64,000 nt of DNA from Sinisalibacter aestuarii (GCF_027923545.1 NZ_BROH01000001.1:62001-126000); one strand, 5' to 3'; shown: positions 17,635 through 27,280, counted from the stretch's first letter. The notes: generated by a model not told the origin, from the letters alone. Made by a program: numbers and translations.

Positions 17635-17868
17635 CTATTTCACGTAAATGCGCCAGAGCCAGATCAGCAGTACGGCGCCAAGCACCGCGCCGACGAATCC
17701 GGCGGCAATGCCGGTCAGCGCGATGAGGAAGCGCAGCACGAGCCCGCCGATCACAGCGCCCAGGACGCCAATGGCAATCGTCGTCAGCACATCCGTCTCA
17801 AGCTTCATGATCCGGGTCGCGACAAAGCCGGCAGCAGCGCCGACGATGATGAGAAAAAGCACAGGCAT
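17635..17868 (-). CDS. Small membrane protein, GlsB/YeaQ/YmgE-like
   Basis: 77 aa with three hydrophobic helices: an N-terminal IIVGAAAGFVATRIMKLE, a GIAIGVLGAVIGGLVL-like middle segment, and GFVGAVLGAVLLIWLWR. Shares the glycine-rich three-helix design of the downstream gene at 17260-17502. No function can be assigned. It lies 39 bases after the polyprenyl synthase gene on the same strand, so the two may be co-transcribed. Confidence 0.65.
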   Translation of the reverse strand: MPVLFLIIVGAAAGFVATRIMKLETDVLTTIAIGVLGAVIGGLVLRFLIALTGIAAGFVGAVLGAVLLIWLWRIYVK

Positions 17869-17907
17869 GGGGAGAATATGGGCGTGCCGGGGCGCGAATG
17901 CAAAACC

Positions 17908-18903
17908 TCAGGCGACGCGCGCCACCACGTAATCGGCAATATCGGCCAGCATCTGGCGGATCGGATCGTCCGGCAGCGTTTCGAGCGCGGCCTTGGCGCG
18001 GGCGGACCATTCCAGCGCCGCCGCGCGGGTGGCTTCCAGCGTGTCGTGCTTGTCCATCAGCCTGAGCGCCTCGCCGAGATCCTCGGGCACCTGCTTGCCC
18101 TTCTCGATGGTGCGCACCCAGAATTCGCGCTCGCCGGCATCGGCCAGGGCGATGGCCTTGATCAGCGGCAGGGTGAGCTTGCGGTCGCGGAAATCGTCGC
18201 CCTTGTTCTTGCCGATCCCGTCGCCGCCCCAGAAATCGAGCAGATCGTCGGCGATCTGGAAGGCGATGCCCATCGCATCGCCGTAGTCGCGCAGCGCCTG
18301 CTCGGCATCCGCCCCGGCACCGGCGATCACGCCGCCCACCTCGCAGGCGGCGGCAAACAGCGCCGCCGTCTTGCCGCGCACCACTTTCAGATAGGTGCCT
18401 TCGTCGGTCGCCAGGTTCTGCGCGGCGGTCAGCTGAAGCACCTCGCCCTCGGCGATCGTCGCCGCCGCGTTGGAGAGGATGCGCTGCACCTGCATGTTGC
18501 CGGCATCGGTCATCAACTGGAATGACCGGGCAAAGAGATAATCCCCGACAAGAACGGAAGATTTGTTGTCCCACAAGAGGTTGGCCGTTGGCCGCCCGCG
18601 CCGCTTTTCAGAGCCGTCAACCACATCGTCATGCAGGAGCGTCGCGGTATGGATGAATTCCACCGCCGCTGCGAGATGCACGTGATAGGGGCCGCCATAG
18701 CCCATGAGCCGGGCCGAGGCGAGGGTGAGCATCGGCCTGAGCCGCTTGCCGCCCGCTTCGATCAGATGCGCGGTCACTTCGGGAATGCGCGGGGCATGTT
18801 CGGAACTCATACGTTCCCGAATCAATGCATTCACCTCCGCAAGGTCTTGCGCGAGGTGGTCGGCCAGCCTCTCATGTGGCCGGTGCGCTATCTCGTCCCG
18901 CAT
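17908..18903 (-). CDS. ispB: Trans-polyprenyl diphosphate synthase (octa/decaprenyl, ubiquinone side chain)
   Basis: Head-to-tail condensation of IPP onto allylic diphosphates to make the ubiquinone side chain. 331 aa with the two aspartate-rich Mg-binding motifs LLHDDVVDGSEKRRG (D92, D93, D96) and FQIADDLLD (D219, D220, D223), plus EAGGKRLRPML. Ubiquinone chain length in this family is usually C50 in Rhodobacteraceae, but that is not readable here. ATG 18903 is chosen as the first start before the conserved helix; the longer open frame lies antisense to the DUF2007 gene. It diverges from that gene. Confidence 0.93.
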   Translation of the reverse strand: MRDEIAHRPHERLADHLAQDLAEVNALIRERMSSEHAPRIPEVTAHLIEAGGKRLRPMLTLASARLMGYGGPYHVHLAAAVEFIHTATLLHDDVVDGSEKRRGRPTANLLWDNKSSVLVGDYLFARSFQLMTDAGNMQVQRILSNAAATIAEGEVLQLTAAQNLATDEGTYLKVVRGKTAALFAAACEVGGVIAGAGADAEQALRDYGDAMGIAFQIADDLLDFWGGDGIGKNKGDDFRDRKLTLPLIKAIALADAGEREFWVRTIEKGKQVPEDLGEALRLMDKHDTLEATRAAALEWSARAKAALETLPDDPIRQMLADIADYVVARVA

Positions 18904-18978
18904 GGTCACCGTTCCGTGTTCCCGTCGTCCTCGCCCGCCCCCTCGCCTTTCCGGACGAAATCCGGTAACTCCCTGAGG

Positions 18979-19197
18979 ATGCACGAGCTTCTCCGCACCA
19001 CAGACCCGACGATCATCGCCTTTGCCACGGCACTTCTGGACGGCGAAGGTATAGCGGCGTTTGCGGTCGACGTCCATATGAGCACGCTTGAGGGATCAAT
19101 AGGAATTTTACCCCGCCGGCTTATGGTTCATGCCGACGATCTGGCGCAGGCGCGCCGGGTGCTTACGGATAACGGCATCGAGTGCAGGGAAGAATAA
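18979..19197 (+). CDS. DUF2007 domain protein
   Basis: 72 aa. The N-terminus MHELLRTTDPTIIAFATALL and the downstream VDVHMSTLEGSIGILPRRLMV match the DUF2007 (putative signal-transducing/binding) family common in alphaproteobacteria; the fold resembles a small ferredoxin-like domain. The ribosome site is weak (CCTGAGG is directly next to the ATG). Its stop lies 2 bases before the next ATG, so it is probably coupled to the methyltransferase gene that follows. Function unknown. Confidence 0.8.
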   Translation: MHELLRTTDPTIIAFATALLDGEGIAAFAVDVHMSTLEGSIGILPRRLMVHADDLAQARRVLTDNGIECREE

Positions 19198-19199
19198 CG

Positions 19200-19961
19200 A
19201 TGGGATTTGCCCCCGCCGATCTGACAGAAGACAGGTTTCTGGGCGGGCGGCTCACCCTGATCCAGCCGCGCGACGGCTATCGCGCCGGGGTGGATCCGGT
19301 GTTTCTCGCCGCTGCCGTCGCAGCACGGGCCGGGGAAAGCGTGCTCGATCTTGGCTGTGGTGTTGGCGCGGCCACGTTGTGCCTCGGCGCGCGGGTGGCC
19401 GGGCTGACGCTGGTGGGCGTCGAGCGGCAGGAGGCTTATGCCGATCTGGCCCGGATGAACGCCTTCGACAACGATATCGACATGGATGTGTTCAGCGCCG
19501 ATCTGACCGACCTGCCGCGCGAGCTGCGCGACGAGAGCTTCGATCACGTCATCATGAACCCGCCCTATCACCTGCGCGAACGGTCGACGACCTCGGCAGA
19601 TACCGGCCGCGCCGATGCGCTGTTTGAAGACACGCCGCTCGCCGCCTGGATCGACGCCGCGACCAAACGCCTCAAGCCGCGCGGCCACCTCACCATGATC
19701 CAGAAGGCCGAGCGCCTGCCCGAGATCCTGAACGGGATGGATGAGCGGCTCGGTTCAGTGCTGGTCAAGCCGCTCAGCCCACGCGAGGGCCGCGCTGCCG
19801 TGCTCGTTCTGGTGCAGGCGCGCAAGGGCGGGCGCGGCGCCTTCCGCCTTGCCGCGCCCCTCGTTCTGCACGCGGGCGACGAGCATTCGGGCGACCGTGA
19901 AAGCTACCGCCCCGAGGTCTCCGCCATTCTGCGCGAGGGCGCGCATCTGCCACTTTGGTAG
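19200..19961 (+). CDS. tRNA1(Val) (adenine37-N6)-methyltransferase-like (TrmN6 family)
   Basis: 253 aa. SAM motif VLDLGCGVGAATLCL and catalytic NPPY (VIMNPPYHLRE) identify an N6-adenine/N5-glutamine methyltransferase; the arrangement resembles YfiC/TrmN6, which methylates A37 of tRNA-Val. The start is preceded by AGGGAAG within the end of the DUF2007 gene. DUF2007-TrmN6-like is a recurring pair divergent from polyprenyl synthase in this family of bacteria, as far as I recall. The substrate is inferred from homology only. Confidence 0.82.
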   Translation: MGFAPADLTEDRFLGGRLTLIQPRDGYRAGVDPVFLAAAVAARAGESVLDLGCGVGAATLCLGARVAGLTLVGVERQEAYADLARMNAFDNDIDMDVFSADLTDLPRELRDESFDHVIMNPPYHLRERSTTSADTGRADALFEDTPLAAWIDAATKRLKPRGHLTMIQKAERLPEILNGMDERLGSVLVKPLSPREGRAAVLVLVQARKGGRGAFRLAAPLVLHAGDEHSGDRESYRPEVSAILREGAHLPLW

Positions 19962-20073
19962 GGCGGCTGCGAGGCGCCGGGGCAGGCCCGAAACGCAACG
20001 ATATCGTGACACGACTCGAAATCTGTGGTGCACTGATTACGTGAGGATTTCAGGACATGACAAGGAGAATGCC

Positions 20074-20241
20074 ATGAGTGTTGACGCGCACATCACCGAA
20101 CTTCGGAAGAAACACGAAGCCTTGTCCGCGCAAGTTGAGAAACTCCAGCAAACCCTATCGAGCGACGATCTGGAAATTGCCAGCCTCAAGAAGGAAAAAC
20201 TTCGCCTGAAGGAAGAGATCGAGCGCCTGGCCCACGGCTGA
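20074..20241 (+). CDS. YdcH/DUF465 small coiled-coil protein
   Basis: 55 aa, a single amphipathic coiled coil: MSVDAHITELRKKHEALS, then a heptad-rich region with KKEKLRLKEEIERL. This matches the YdcH (DUF465) family of short helical proteins of unknown function. AAGGAG sits 7 bases before the ATG. The open frame extends far upstream through the methyltransferase in a different frame, which is not coding. Confidence 0.85.
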   Translation: MSVDAHITELRKKHEALSAQVEKLQQTLSSDDLEIASLKKEKLRLKEEIERLAHG

Positions 20242-20259
20242 CGGCGCCGTTCGGCCTGC

Positions 20260-21135
20260 CTAACCGGCCGCGCGCGCGGCCTGCCCCGCGCGCGCCGCAA
20301 GGGCGGCACCCAGCGTGATCATCACCGCCGCGAGCACCACTTCCCGGCGCGGTTCGGCATAGCCTGAAACGATCAGGATCAGCGTCGACAACAGCGGCGC
20401 GGCATAGGAGGCCGTGCCGAGCAGCTGGATATCGCCCCGTTTCACGCCCACATCCCAGGTGTAGAAGGCAAGGCCCACCGGGCCGAGCCCCAGCCCGGCG
20501 ACCGCCGCCCAGCCCAGCGCGGTTTCGGGCCAGGCGGTATCTTCAAACGCAGCATGTCCGCCCGCCGACAGAGCCGCCGTGGCAAGGCAAAACACCGCAA
20601 CACTGGCCGTGGGCGTGGCGCCAAGGCGGCGCGACAGCACCGAATAGCCCGACCAGGTCAGCGCACAGAGCGCGGCAAAACCATAGCCCGCCAGCGTGCC
20701 TTCGCCGCCGCCGGTGATCCCGCCCGTCAGGATCAGCGCGGCCCCGGCAAAGGCGATCACCGCGCCGGTCACATGGCCGCGGCGCAGCGTCTCGCCGGGC
20801 AGCAGCCCGGAAAACAGCACGATCAGCAGCGGCCAGAGATAGGCGATCAGCCCCGCCTCGGCGGGCGGCGCGAGCCGGAGCGCGGTGAAGTAGAAGGCGT
20901 GATAGCCAAACAGCCCCAGCGTGCCGAAGACATAGACCCGCCAGCTCACCCGGGTGAGCTGCGCAAAGCCGCCCGTGGCACCGATCCAGACAAGCCCGAC
21001 CAATCCGCCGACCGTGAAGGTCATGGCGTTCAGCTGGAATGGCGGCACCGGCGCGGTGCTCACGGTGAACAGCGCCAGGAGCGACCAGAGCAGCACGGCG
21101 GTGAAGCCGATCAGGGTGGCGGCGGTCCGGGTCAT
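20260..21135 (-). CDS. DMT superfamily (EamA) transporter
   Basis: 291 aa with ten predicted membrane helices in two EamA repeats. Starts MTRTAATLIGFTAVLLWSLL; Pro- and Trp-containing helix ends such as LIAYLWPLLIVLFSGLL are typical. Probably exports an amino acid or related metabolite (RhaT/RarD-like proteins) but the substrate is not predictable. Encoded downstream of phbB on the same strand but separated by a strong terminator, so it has its own promoter in a very short gap or depends on readthrough. Confidence 0.85.
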   Translation of the reverse strand: MTRTAATLIGFTAVLLWSLLALFTVSTAPVPPFQLNAMTFTVGGLVGLVWIGATGGFAQLTRVSWRVYVFGTLGLFGYHAFYFTALRLAPPAEAGLIAYLWPLLIVLFSGLLPGETLRRGHVTGAVIAFAGAALILTGGITGGGEGTLAGYGFAALCALTWSGYSVLSRRLGATPTASVAVFCLATAALSAGGHAAFEDTAWPETALGWAAVAGLGLGPVGLAFYTWDVGVKRGDIQLLGTASYAAPLLSTLILIVSGYAEPRREVVLAAVMITLGAALAARAGQAARAAG

Positions 21136-21153
21136 GGCAGATCTCTTGGCACG

Positions 21154-21179
21154 AAAAAACCGGCCCCGAAAGGCCGGTT
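21154..21179 (-). terminator. Rho-independent terminator of phbB
   Basis: On the minus strand AACCGGCC (21179-21172) pairs with GGCCGGTT (21165-21158) around TTTCGG, with the 3' T-run TTTTTT at 21159-21154. It lies 22 bases past the phbB stop. Confidence 0.9.
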
Positions 21180-21201
21180 CTTCACTCCGTCGCCATGTGG
21201 T

Positions 21202-21924
21202 TCAGGCGAGGTATTGCCCGCCATTCACGGTCATCGTCGAGCCGGTGACGAATCCGGCCTCGTCGGAGGCGAGGAAAACCACCGCGCGCGCAATCTCTTC
21301 CGGCTCGCCAAGGCGGCCCACCGGGATCGTCGAGATGATCGCCTCGCGCACCTTCTCCGGCACGGCCATGACCATCTCGGTGCCGATATAGCCCGGCGCA
21401 ATGGCGTTCACGGTGATACCCGCGCGCGCGCCTTCCTGCGCCAGCGCCTTGGTAAACCCGATATCGCCCGCCTTGGCCGCCGAGTAGTTGACCTGCCCGA
21501 ACTGGCCCTTCTGACCGTTGATCGACGAGATATTGATAACCCGCCCGAACTTGCGCTCGCGCATCCCGTTCCAGAGCGGATGGGTCATGTTGAAGATGCC
21601 CGACAGGTTGGTATCCATCACCTGGGCCCATTGCTCGCGGGTCATTTTGTGGAACGGCGCATCGCGGGTGATGCCGGCATTGTTGACCAGCACGTCGACC
21701 GGGCCGAGATCGGCCTCGACCCTGGCGATACCCTCGGCACAGGCATCATAGTCGGCGACCGACCACTTGTAGGTGGCGATGCCGGTTTCCTCGGTGAATT
21801 TCGCCGCCGCCTCATCGTTGCCGGCGTAGTTGGCGGCCACGTTGTAGCCCGCCTCCTTCAGCGCCTTCGAGATCGCCGCGCCGATGCCGCGCGTACCGCC
21901 GGTAACCAGTGCAACCCGTGCCAT
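21202..21924 (-). CDS. phbB: Acetoacetyl-CoA reductase
   Basis: Reduces acetoacetyl-CoA to (R)-3-hydroxybutyryl-CoA with NADPH for polyhydroxybutyrate. 240 aa short-chain dehydrogenase: cofactor motif TGGTRGIG (8-15), NNAG, and catalytic Ser/Tyr147/Lys151 (NYSAAKAG). VNAIAPGYI and the C-terminal VTGSTMTVNGGQYL are characteristic of PhbB. ATG 21924 follows AGGGAGA. Lies 167 bases after phbA with a hairpin in between. No phaC synthase gene is visible in the window. Confidence 0.95.
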   Translation of the reverse strand: MARVALVTGGTRGIGAAISKALKEAGYNVAANYAGNDEAAAKFTEETGIATYKWSVADYDACAEGIARVEADLGPVDVLVNNAGITRDAPFHKMTREQWAQVMDTNLSGIFNMTHPLWNGMRERKFGRVINISSINGQKGQFGQVNYSAAKAGDIGFTKALAQEGARAGITVNAIAPGYIGTEMVMAVPEKVREAIISTIPVGRLGEPEEIARAVVFLASDEAGFVTGSTMTVNGGQYLA

Positions 21925-22045
21925 AATATGTCTCCCTGTCGCGATTCGTGTGAGTAACTCTGTTGCTCGTGCCGGTAGACCATACGCAATAATGTTGCGC
22001 AAGGATTTTCTGCACCTGCGAAATAGCCTTGTCTGTTACGCGAAC

Positions 22046-22063
22046 GGGGCGCCGAAGCGCCCC
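22046..22063 (-). other. Stem-loop between phbA and phbB
   Basis: GGGGCGC (22046-22052) pairs with GCGCCCC (22057-22063) around a four-base loop. No T-run follows in the minus direction, so it is more likely a pause, partial attenuation or mRNA-stability element than a full terminator. Confidence 0.6.
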
Positions 22064-22091
22064 CCCTGCCAAGTTCAATTTTACCGCCGGA

Positions 22092-23267
22092 TCAGGCGCG
22101 TTCAAGGCACATCGCAACACCCATCCCGCCGCCGATGCACAGCGTCGCCAGGCCCTTCCTGGCCTCGCGCTTCTTCATCTCGTGCAGAAGCGTGGTGAGG
22201 ATGCGCGCGCCCGACGCGCCGATCGGGTGGCCGATGGCGATCGCGCCACCGTTCACGTTCACGATCTCCGGATCCCAGCCAAGCTCCTTGGTCACTGCCA
22301 GCGCCTGGGCGGCGAAGGCCTCGTTCGATTCGACCAGATCGAGATCGTTGATCGTCCAGCCCGCTTTTTGGAGCGCCTTGCGGCTCGCCGGGATCGGGCC
22401 GGTGCCCATGATCGACGGATCCACGCCCGCCGTGGCCCAGGAGGCGATGCGCGCCAGCGGCTCCAGCCCGCGCCGGGCCGCTTCATCCTCGGTCATCAGA
22501 ATCAGCGCCGCTGCGCCGTCGTTGATCCCCGAAGCGTTGCCCGCCGTCACCGTGCCGTCCTTGGCGAAGGCCGGGCGCAGTTTCTGCATCGATTCGATGG
22601 TCGCGCCGTGGCGGATATATTCGTCCTGATCGACGACGATCTCGCCTTTGCGGGTCTTCACCGTGAAGGGCACGATCTCGTCGGCAAGCCGGCCCGCCTT
22701 CTGCGCGGCTTCGGCCTTGAGCTGGCTCGCAAGCGCGAATTCGTCCTGCTGTTCGCGGGTGATCTGGTATTTCTCCGCCACATTCTCGGCGGTCTGGCCC
22801 ATGTGGTAGCCGTTGAACGCATCCCACAGCCCGTCCTTGATCATCGAGTCGATGAACTTGGTATCGCCCATCTTGTGACCGGCGCGCAGATGCGCGACGT
22901 GGGGGCTGAGGCTCATGTTTTCCTGCCCGCCCACGGCAACGATGGCGGCATCGCCAAGCTGGAGGTGCTGCGCGCCCAGCGCCACAGCGCGCAGGCCCGA
23001 GCCGCAGACCTGGTTGATCCCCCAGGCCGCGCTTTCAATCGGCAGGCCGGCGTTGATATGCGCCTGGCGGGCCGGGTTCTGGCCCTGGCCTCCGGTGAGC
23101 ACCTGGCCCAGAATCGTCTCGTTCACCTCGCCCGCCTCGATCCCGGCGCGCGCCACGGCGGCCTGCAGAACGGCGGTGCCCAGATCATGGGCCGGCGTGT
23201 TCGCAAAGGCCCCGTTGAAGCTGCCCACGGGCGTGCGCGCGGCAGAAACGATAACGACGTTGGTCAT
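22092..23267 (-). CDS. phbA: Acetyl-CoA C-acetyltransferase (beta-ketothiolase)
   Basis: Condenses two acetyl-CoA to acetoacetyl-CoA, the first step of polyhydroxybutyrate synthesis. 391 aa thiolase: active Cys88 in [23 protein letters not shown] with the catalytic His, and Cys377 in CIGGGMG. Typical N-terminus [17 protein letters not shown]. Precedes phbB in the same direction. ATG 23267 has an AGGAG-type site nearby (GGAGAGGAAAAC). The 180 bases upstream hold its promoter but I see no clear operator. Confidence 0.95.
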   Translation of the reverse strand: MTNVVIVSAARTPVGSFNGAFANTPAHDLGTAVLQAAVARAGIEAGEVNETILGQVLTGGQGQNPARQAHINAGLPIESAAWGINQVCGSGLRAVALGAQHLQLGDAAIVAVGGQENMSLSPHVAHLRAGHKMGDTKFIDSMIKDGLWDAFNGYHMGQTAENVAEKYQITREQQDEFALASQLKAEAAQKAGRLADEIVPFTVKTRKGEIVVDQDEYIRHGATIESMQKLRPAFAKDGTVTAGNASGINDGAAALILMTEDEAARRGLEPLARIASWATAGVDPSIMGTGPIPASRKALQKAGWTINDLDLVESNEAFAAQALAVTKELGWDPEIVNVNGGAIAIGHPIGASGARILTTLLHEMKKREARKGLATLCIGGGMGVAMCLERA

Positions 23268-23446
23268 GTTTTCCTCTCCTGTTGTCCGGCGCCTCTGGCC
23301 GCTCCCCCCTGTGCTGGCGGCGGCGCCGCCCGACGGATCGGACGGTAACGATTGCGCTTCTGCCGAGCAAGCAAGTGGGGTCAAGGCTTATGCTGCGGCG
23401 CAGAACTAATCAAGCCGGAGAAATAAAATTGCGTGCCGGATCGGGT

Positions 23447-24286
23447 TCAGGCGCGGCGGCACTCATCCGGCCGGGACCACCACGGGCGGACGGTGGGCGC
23501 GCCGAAGCAATAGCCTTGCAACAGGTCACACCCGGCCGCGATCAGAAACGCCGCATCCGCCGCCGTCTCAACGTTTTCGGCCACTGTCAGCATGTCGAAA
23601 TGATGGGCCACCGAGAGCATCGCCCCGGCGATCACCTGATTGTCGGGATCGGTGGCGATGGAGCGGATGAAAGCGCCGTCGATCTTCAGGATATCGAAGT
23701 AGAAATCCTTGAAATATCGAAAGGCGGTATAGGCCGCGCCGAAATCGTCGAGCGCGAAGGCGACGCCGTGTTTTTGCATCTCCTGCATGAAGACCTGCAC
23801 GAGATCCGGCATCGCGATGGCGGTCCGCTCGGTGATTTCGAGGATGAGCCGTTCGCCGATGGTCCCGTCGCGCCGCAGCCCGGCGCGCAGCGTTTCGAGC
23901 CAGTCGGGATAGCCGATGGAGCGCGCCGACATGTTGATCGACAGGCGCAGCGACGGCTCGGCGCTCAGCGCCTCAAGCCCGAGGCGCAGCGCAATCGTGT
24001 CAAGCCGGCGCCCAAGCTCCTGCGCCTCGACCACGCCGATGAAATCCGCCGCCGGGATGATTCGCCCGGTATGATCGAGCACCCGGACGAACCCCTCGTA
24101 AAATGCCGGCGCATCGGGATCGGCGGCGCGCACCACAGGCTGATAGGCAAGCATGACCTGCCCCCGCTCCACCGCGCGGCGCACCATCTGCACAATGTCC
24201 TGATCGCGCCTGGCGACGGCAATGGAAAGCGGGCTCGACCATTCCGGATCGGGATCGGCGGGTTCGAAAAGGGTCGGGTTTTGCAT
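23447..24286 (-). CDS. EAL-domain c-di-GMP phosphodiesterase, stand-alone
   Basis: 279 aa with one EAL domain and no GGDEF, receiver or membrane segment; cytoplasmic. The signature reads YEGFVRV rather than EAL-V-R, but the catalytic residues are kept: Glu of the signature, Asn in INMSAR, Glu in LEITERT, Asp-Asp in ALDDFGAAY, Lys in LKIDGAFI, Glu in VAENVET and Gln in LLQGYCFG. The enzyme should be active. It probably controls attachment or motility. ATG 24286 has GAGGTGG upstream. It diverges from tag. Confidence 0.88.
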   Translation of the reverse strand: MQNPTLFEPADPDPEWSSPLSIAVARRDQDIVQMVRRAVERGQVMLAYQPVVRAADPDAPAFYEGFVRVLDHTGRIIPAADFIGVVEAQELGRRLDTIALRLGLEALSAEPSLRLSINMSARSIGYPDWLETLRAGLRRDGTIGERLILEITERTAIAMPDLVQVFMQEMQKHGVAFALDDFGAAYTAFRYFKDFYFDILKIDGAFIRSIATDPDNQVIAGAMLSVAHHFDMLTVAENVETAADAAFLIAAGCDLLQGYCFGAPTVRPWWSRPDECRRA

Positions 24287-24402
24287 GGCCACCTCGTCAC
24301 ATCGCCCGCAGCTTCGCCCATTCCCGCTAACAAGCGGTAAAACTCTGGATTTGCGGAGAATTTTCGGCATTCTGAGGCAGGAGCACGACGGTGGAGGCGA
24401 AA

Positions 24403-24957
24403 ATGGCAGAGCGATGCGGCTGGTGCGGAGACGATCCGCTTTATGTCGCCTATCACGACGAGGAATGGGGTGTGCCGGAATATGACGGGCGCGCGCTGTG
24501 GGAAAAGCTGATCCTCGACGGCTTTCAGGCCGGGCTTTCGTGGATCACCATCCTGCGCAAGCGCGACGCCTTTCGCGAAGCCTTCGAGGGGTTCGACCCG
24601 GCGGTGATCGCCGGCTGGGGCGAGCCGGAGGTGGCGCGGCTCCTGGAAAACCCCGGGATCATCCGCCACCGCGGCAAGATCGAGGCCACCATCGGCAATG
24701 CCCGGGCCTATCTCGATATGGGCGGTGCCGCGCCGTTCTCTGAACGGATGTGGGGCTATGTCGGCGGCGCGCCGATCGTGAACAGCTTTGCCTCGCTGGC
24801 CGAGGTGCCCGCCTCTACGCCGCTTTCGGAACAGGTCTCAAAGGATCTGCGCAAGGCCGGCTTTCGCTTCGTCGGGCCGACCATCGTCTATGCCTGGATG
24901 CAGGCCTGCGGGCTGGTGAACGATCACATCACCGGCTGCCCGGCACGGCGCGTCTAG
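24403..24957 (+). CDS. tag: DNA-3-methyladenine glycosylase I
   Basis: Excises 3-methyladenine from alkylated DNA. 184 aa. RCGWCGDDPLYVAYHDEEWG holds Cys5 and His18; His175 and Cys179 lie in NDHITGC; these form the zinc-binding site in E. coli Tag. GIIRHRGKI and QAGLSWITIL are further Tag signatures. ATG 24403 has GGAGG six bases upstream and is preferred to GTG 24391. It overlaps the convergent TlpA-like gene by four bases. Confidence 0.95.
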   Translation: MAERCGWCGDDPLYVAYHDEEWGVPEYDGRALWEKLILDGFQAGLSWITILRKRDAFREAFEGFDPAVIAGWGEPEVARLLENPGIIRHRGKIEATIGNARAYLDMGGAAPFSERMWGYVGGAPIVNSFASLAEVPASTPLSEQVSKDLRKAGFRFVGPTIVYAWMQACGLVNDHITGCPARRV

Positions 24958-25514
24958 CTGGCCGGATCGGCGATCAGCGTGGCGATGATCGCCTTGGCCT
25001 CGTCGCTGTCCCACTCCGCGCCACCGATGAAGCGGGCCACCTCGTTGCCCTCGCGGTCGAGCAACATCGTCACCGGCGGCGCGATCACCCCCATCTCGGC
25101 GGACAGCCTGCGGTCGGGATCGAGCAGCACCGGCAGCGCGTCGATCTCGTATTGGGTGATGAAGCGCGCAAGCCCGCCGGGGTGGTTGTAGCCGAAGGCC
25201 ACCGGCACCACCGCAAAATCCTCGCCGCCCAGCTCCTTCTCCAGCGCGTTCAGCGCCGGCATCTCCTCGCGGCAGGGCACGCAGGAGACGGCCCAGAAAT
25301 TCAGGAGCACCACCTTGCCCTGCCAGTCGGCAAGGCTGTGGCTGCCGCCGTCACGATCGGTGAAGGCCGACAGGCCGGAGGGCTTCGGCGCATCATGCAC
25401 CACCAGCCGTTTCATCTCGCCCTGTTTCAGCGCCTCCAGCACCGCCGGATCGGCGGCGAAGGCGGCATTTGCACCGAACAAAAGGGCCGCGTATAGCAGG
25501 GCGGAACGAAGCAT
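24954..25514 (-). CDS. TlpA-like secreted thioredoxin
   Basis: 186 aa, with a cleavable signal peptide ([23 protein letters not shown]) and a TlpA/ResA fold. The redox centre is Cys78-Val-Pro-Cys81 ([15 protein letters not shown]), a membrane/periplasm thiol-disulfide reductase motif used in cytochrome c and oxidase maturation. Start at 25514 has GGGAGAG upstream. It diverges from argH with only 24 bases between, so the promoters overlap the coding starts. Confidence 0.88.
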   Translation of the reverse strand: MLRSALLYAALLFGANAAFAADPAVLEALKQGEMKRLVVHDAPKPSGLSAFTDRDGGSHSLADWQGKVVLLNFWAVSCVPCREEMPALNALEKELGGEDFAVVPVAFGYNHPGGLARFITQYEIDALPVLLDPDRRLSAEMGVIAPPVTMLLDREGNEVARFIGGAEWDSDEAKAIIATLIADPAS

Positions 25515-25538
25515 TTTTCTCTCCCGGGGCCAAAAGCC

Positions 25539-26930
25539 ATGACTGACAAACAAGCCAACGCGATGTGGGGCGGGCGCTTTTCCAAGGGTGTCGATGCGAT
25601 CATGGAGGCGATCAACGCCTCGATCGACTACGACAAGCGCCTCGCGGCCCAGGACATCGAAGGCTCGCGCGCCCATGCCGCAATGCTGGCGGCGCAGGGC
25701 ATCCTCACTGATAACGAGGCCGCAGCGATCCGGGAAGGCCTGCTCACGGTGTTGTCAGAGATCGAGGCTGGCGAGTTCCAGTTTTCCAAAGCGCTGGAAG
25801 ACATTCACATGAATGTCGAGAGCCGGCTGAAAGAGATCATCGGCGAGCCCGCCGGGCGGCTGCACACCGCGCGGTCGCGCAACGATCAGGTGGCCACCGA
25901 TTTCCGCCTCTGGGTGCGTGAACAACACGATGCCGCAATCGAGGGGCTTCAGGCATTGATCCGCACCCTGCTCGATCAGGCCGAGGCGGGGGCCGGTTGG
26001 GTGATGCCCGGCTTCACCCATCTGCAAACCGCCCAGCCGGTGACCTGGGGCCACCACATGATGGCTTATGTCGAGATGTTCGCCCGCGATATCGGCCGCT
26101 TCACCGATGCCCGCACGCGGATGAACGAAAGCCCCCTGGGCGCCGCAGCCCTTGCCGGCACCGGCTTCAACATCGACCGGCACATGACCGCCGAGGCGCT
26201 CGGCTTTGACCGGCCGATGGCCAATTCGCTCGACGCCGTGTCGGACCGCGATTTCGCGCTCGAATTCCTCACCTCGGCCTCGATCTGCGCCATGCACCTC
26301 AGCCGCCTATCGGAAGAGCTGGTGATCTGGTCCTCGGCCCAGTTCCGCTTCGTCACCATGTCCGACAGCTTCTCCACCGGCTCCTCGATCATGCCGCAGA
26401 AGAAAAACCCCGACGCCGCCGAGCTGATCCGCGCCAAGATCGGCCGGGTGCTGGGGGCGACCGTCGCCCTGTTCACGGTGATGAAGGGCCTGCCGCTCGC
26501 CTATGCGAAGGACACGCAGGAAGACAAGGAACAGGTGTTCGACGCCGCCGACACGCTGATGCTCTCGCTCGCGGCGATGACCGGCATGATCGCCGATCTC
26601 ACCGCCAACCCCGACGCGCTGGAAGCTGCCGCCGCCAGCGGCTTCTCCACCGCCACCGACCTCGCCGACTGGCTGGTGCGTGAGGCGAACCTGCCGTTCC
26701 GCGATGCTCACCACGCCACCGGCGCGCTGGTGGCGATGGCCGAGACAAAGGGCTGCGACCTTGCCGACCTCTCGCTCGACGAGATGCAGAGCGTGAACGC
26801 GCAGATCACCGAAGGCGTCTATGACGTGCTCACGGTGCAGGCCTCGGTGGCCTCGCGCATGTCCTATGGCGGCACCGCGCCGGCCCGGGTGCGCGAACAG
26901 ATCGCCGCCTGGCGCGCGCGGCTGGGCTGA
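25539..26930 (+). CDS. argH: Argininosuccinate lyase
   Basis: Splits argininosuccinate to arginine and fumarate, the last step of arginine synthesis. 463 aa. Substrate motifs MWGGRFSKG at the N-terminus, [17 protein letters not shown], and the family signature [15 protein letters not shown]. The stop TGA and the ATG of the DUF2834 gene share a base (TGATG). The DUF2834-lysA run follows. Confidence 0.97.
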   Translation: MTDKQANAMWGGRFSKGVDAIMEAINASIDYDKRLAAQDIEGSRAHAAMLAAQGILTDNEAAAIREGLLTVLSEIEAGEFQFSKALEDIHMNVESRLKEIIGEPAGRLHTARSRNDQVATDFRLWVREQHDAAIEGLQALIRTLLDQAEAGAGWVMPGFTHLQTAQPVTWGHHMMAYVEMFARDIGRFTDARTRMNESPLGAAALAGTGFNIDRHMTAEALGFDRPMANSLDAVSDRDFALEFLTSASICAMHLSRLSEELVIWSSAQFRFVTMSDSFSTGSSIMPQKKNPDAAELIRAKIGRVLGATVALFTVMKGLPLAYAKDTQEDKEQVFDAADTLMLSLAAMTGMIADLTANPDALEAAAASGFSTATDLADWLVREANLPFRDAHHATGALVAMAETKGCDLADLSLDEMQSVNAQITEGVYDVLTVQASVASRMSYGGTAPARVREQIAAWRARLG

Positions 26931-27247
26931 TGTCCGGCCTGCGGCGCACCTATCTGGTTCTTGCCGCGATCGGCGCGGTCTGGCCGATGTGGCATATCGT
27001 GCGCTATCTCACCGGCGAGGGCGGCACCCTGCCCGGCATGGTCGCGCTCTGGCTCGCCAATGACGCCACGCGCGGCCTCACCGCCGATCTCATCGTCACC
27101 GGCACCGCGCTCACCATCTGGATCGTGGCCGAAACGCTGGTGCGCAAAAACTGGACCGCCCTTATCGCCATTCCCGCCACATTCCTTGTCGGCGTCTCCT
27201 TCGGCCTGCCGCTCTATTTGTTCCTGCGCACCCGCGCCGTGACCTGA
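26930..27247 (+). CDS. DUF2834 membrane protein
   Basis: 105 aa integral protein with three membrane segments (start RTYLVLAAIGAVWPMWHI, then a second near DLIVTGTALTIWIVAE and a third near IAIPATFLVGVSFGLPLYL). Typical of DUF2834 proteins in Rhodobacteraceae, where it commonly stands between argH and lysA. Function unknown. It overlaps argH by one base, so it is coupled to it. Confidence 0.82.
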   Translation: MSGLRRTYLVLAAIGAVWPMWHIVRYLTGEGGTLPGMVALWLANDATRGLTADLIVTGTALTIWIVAETLVRKNWTALIAIPATFLVGVSFGLPLYLFLRTRAVT

Positions 27248-27280
27248 CCGGCCGACCCGCCCGGGCAACCTGCTCATTCA

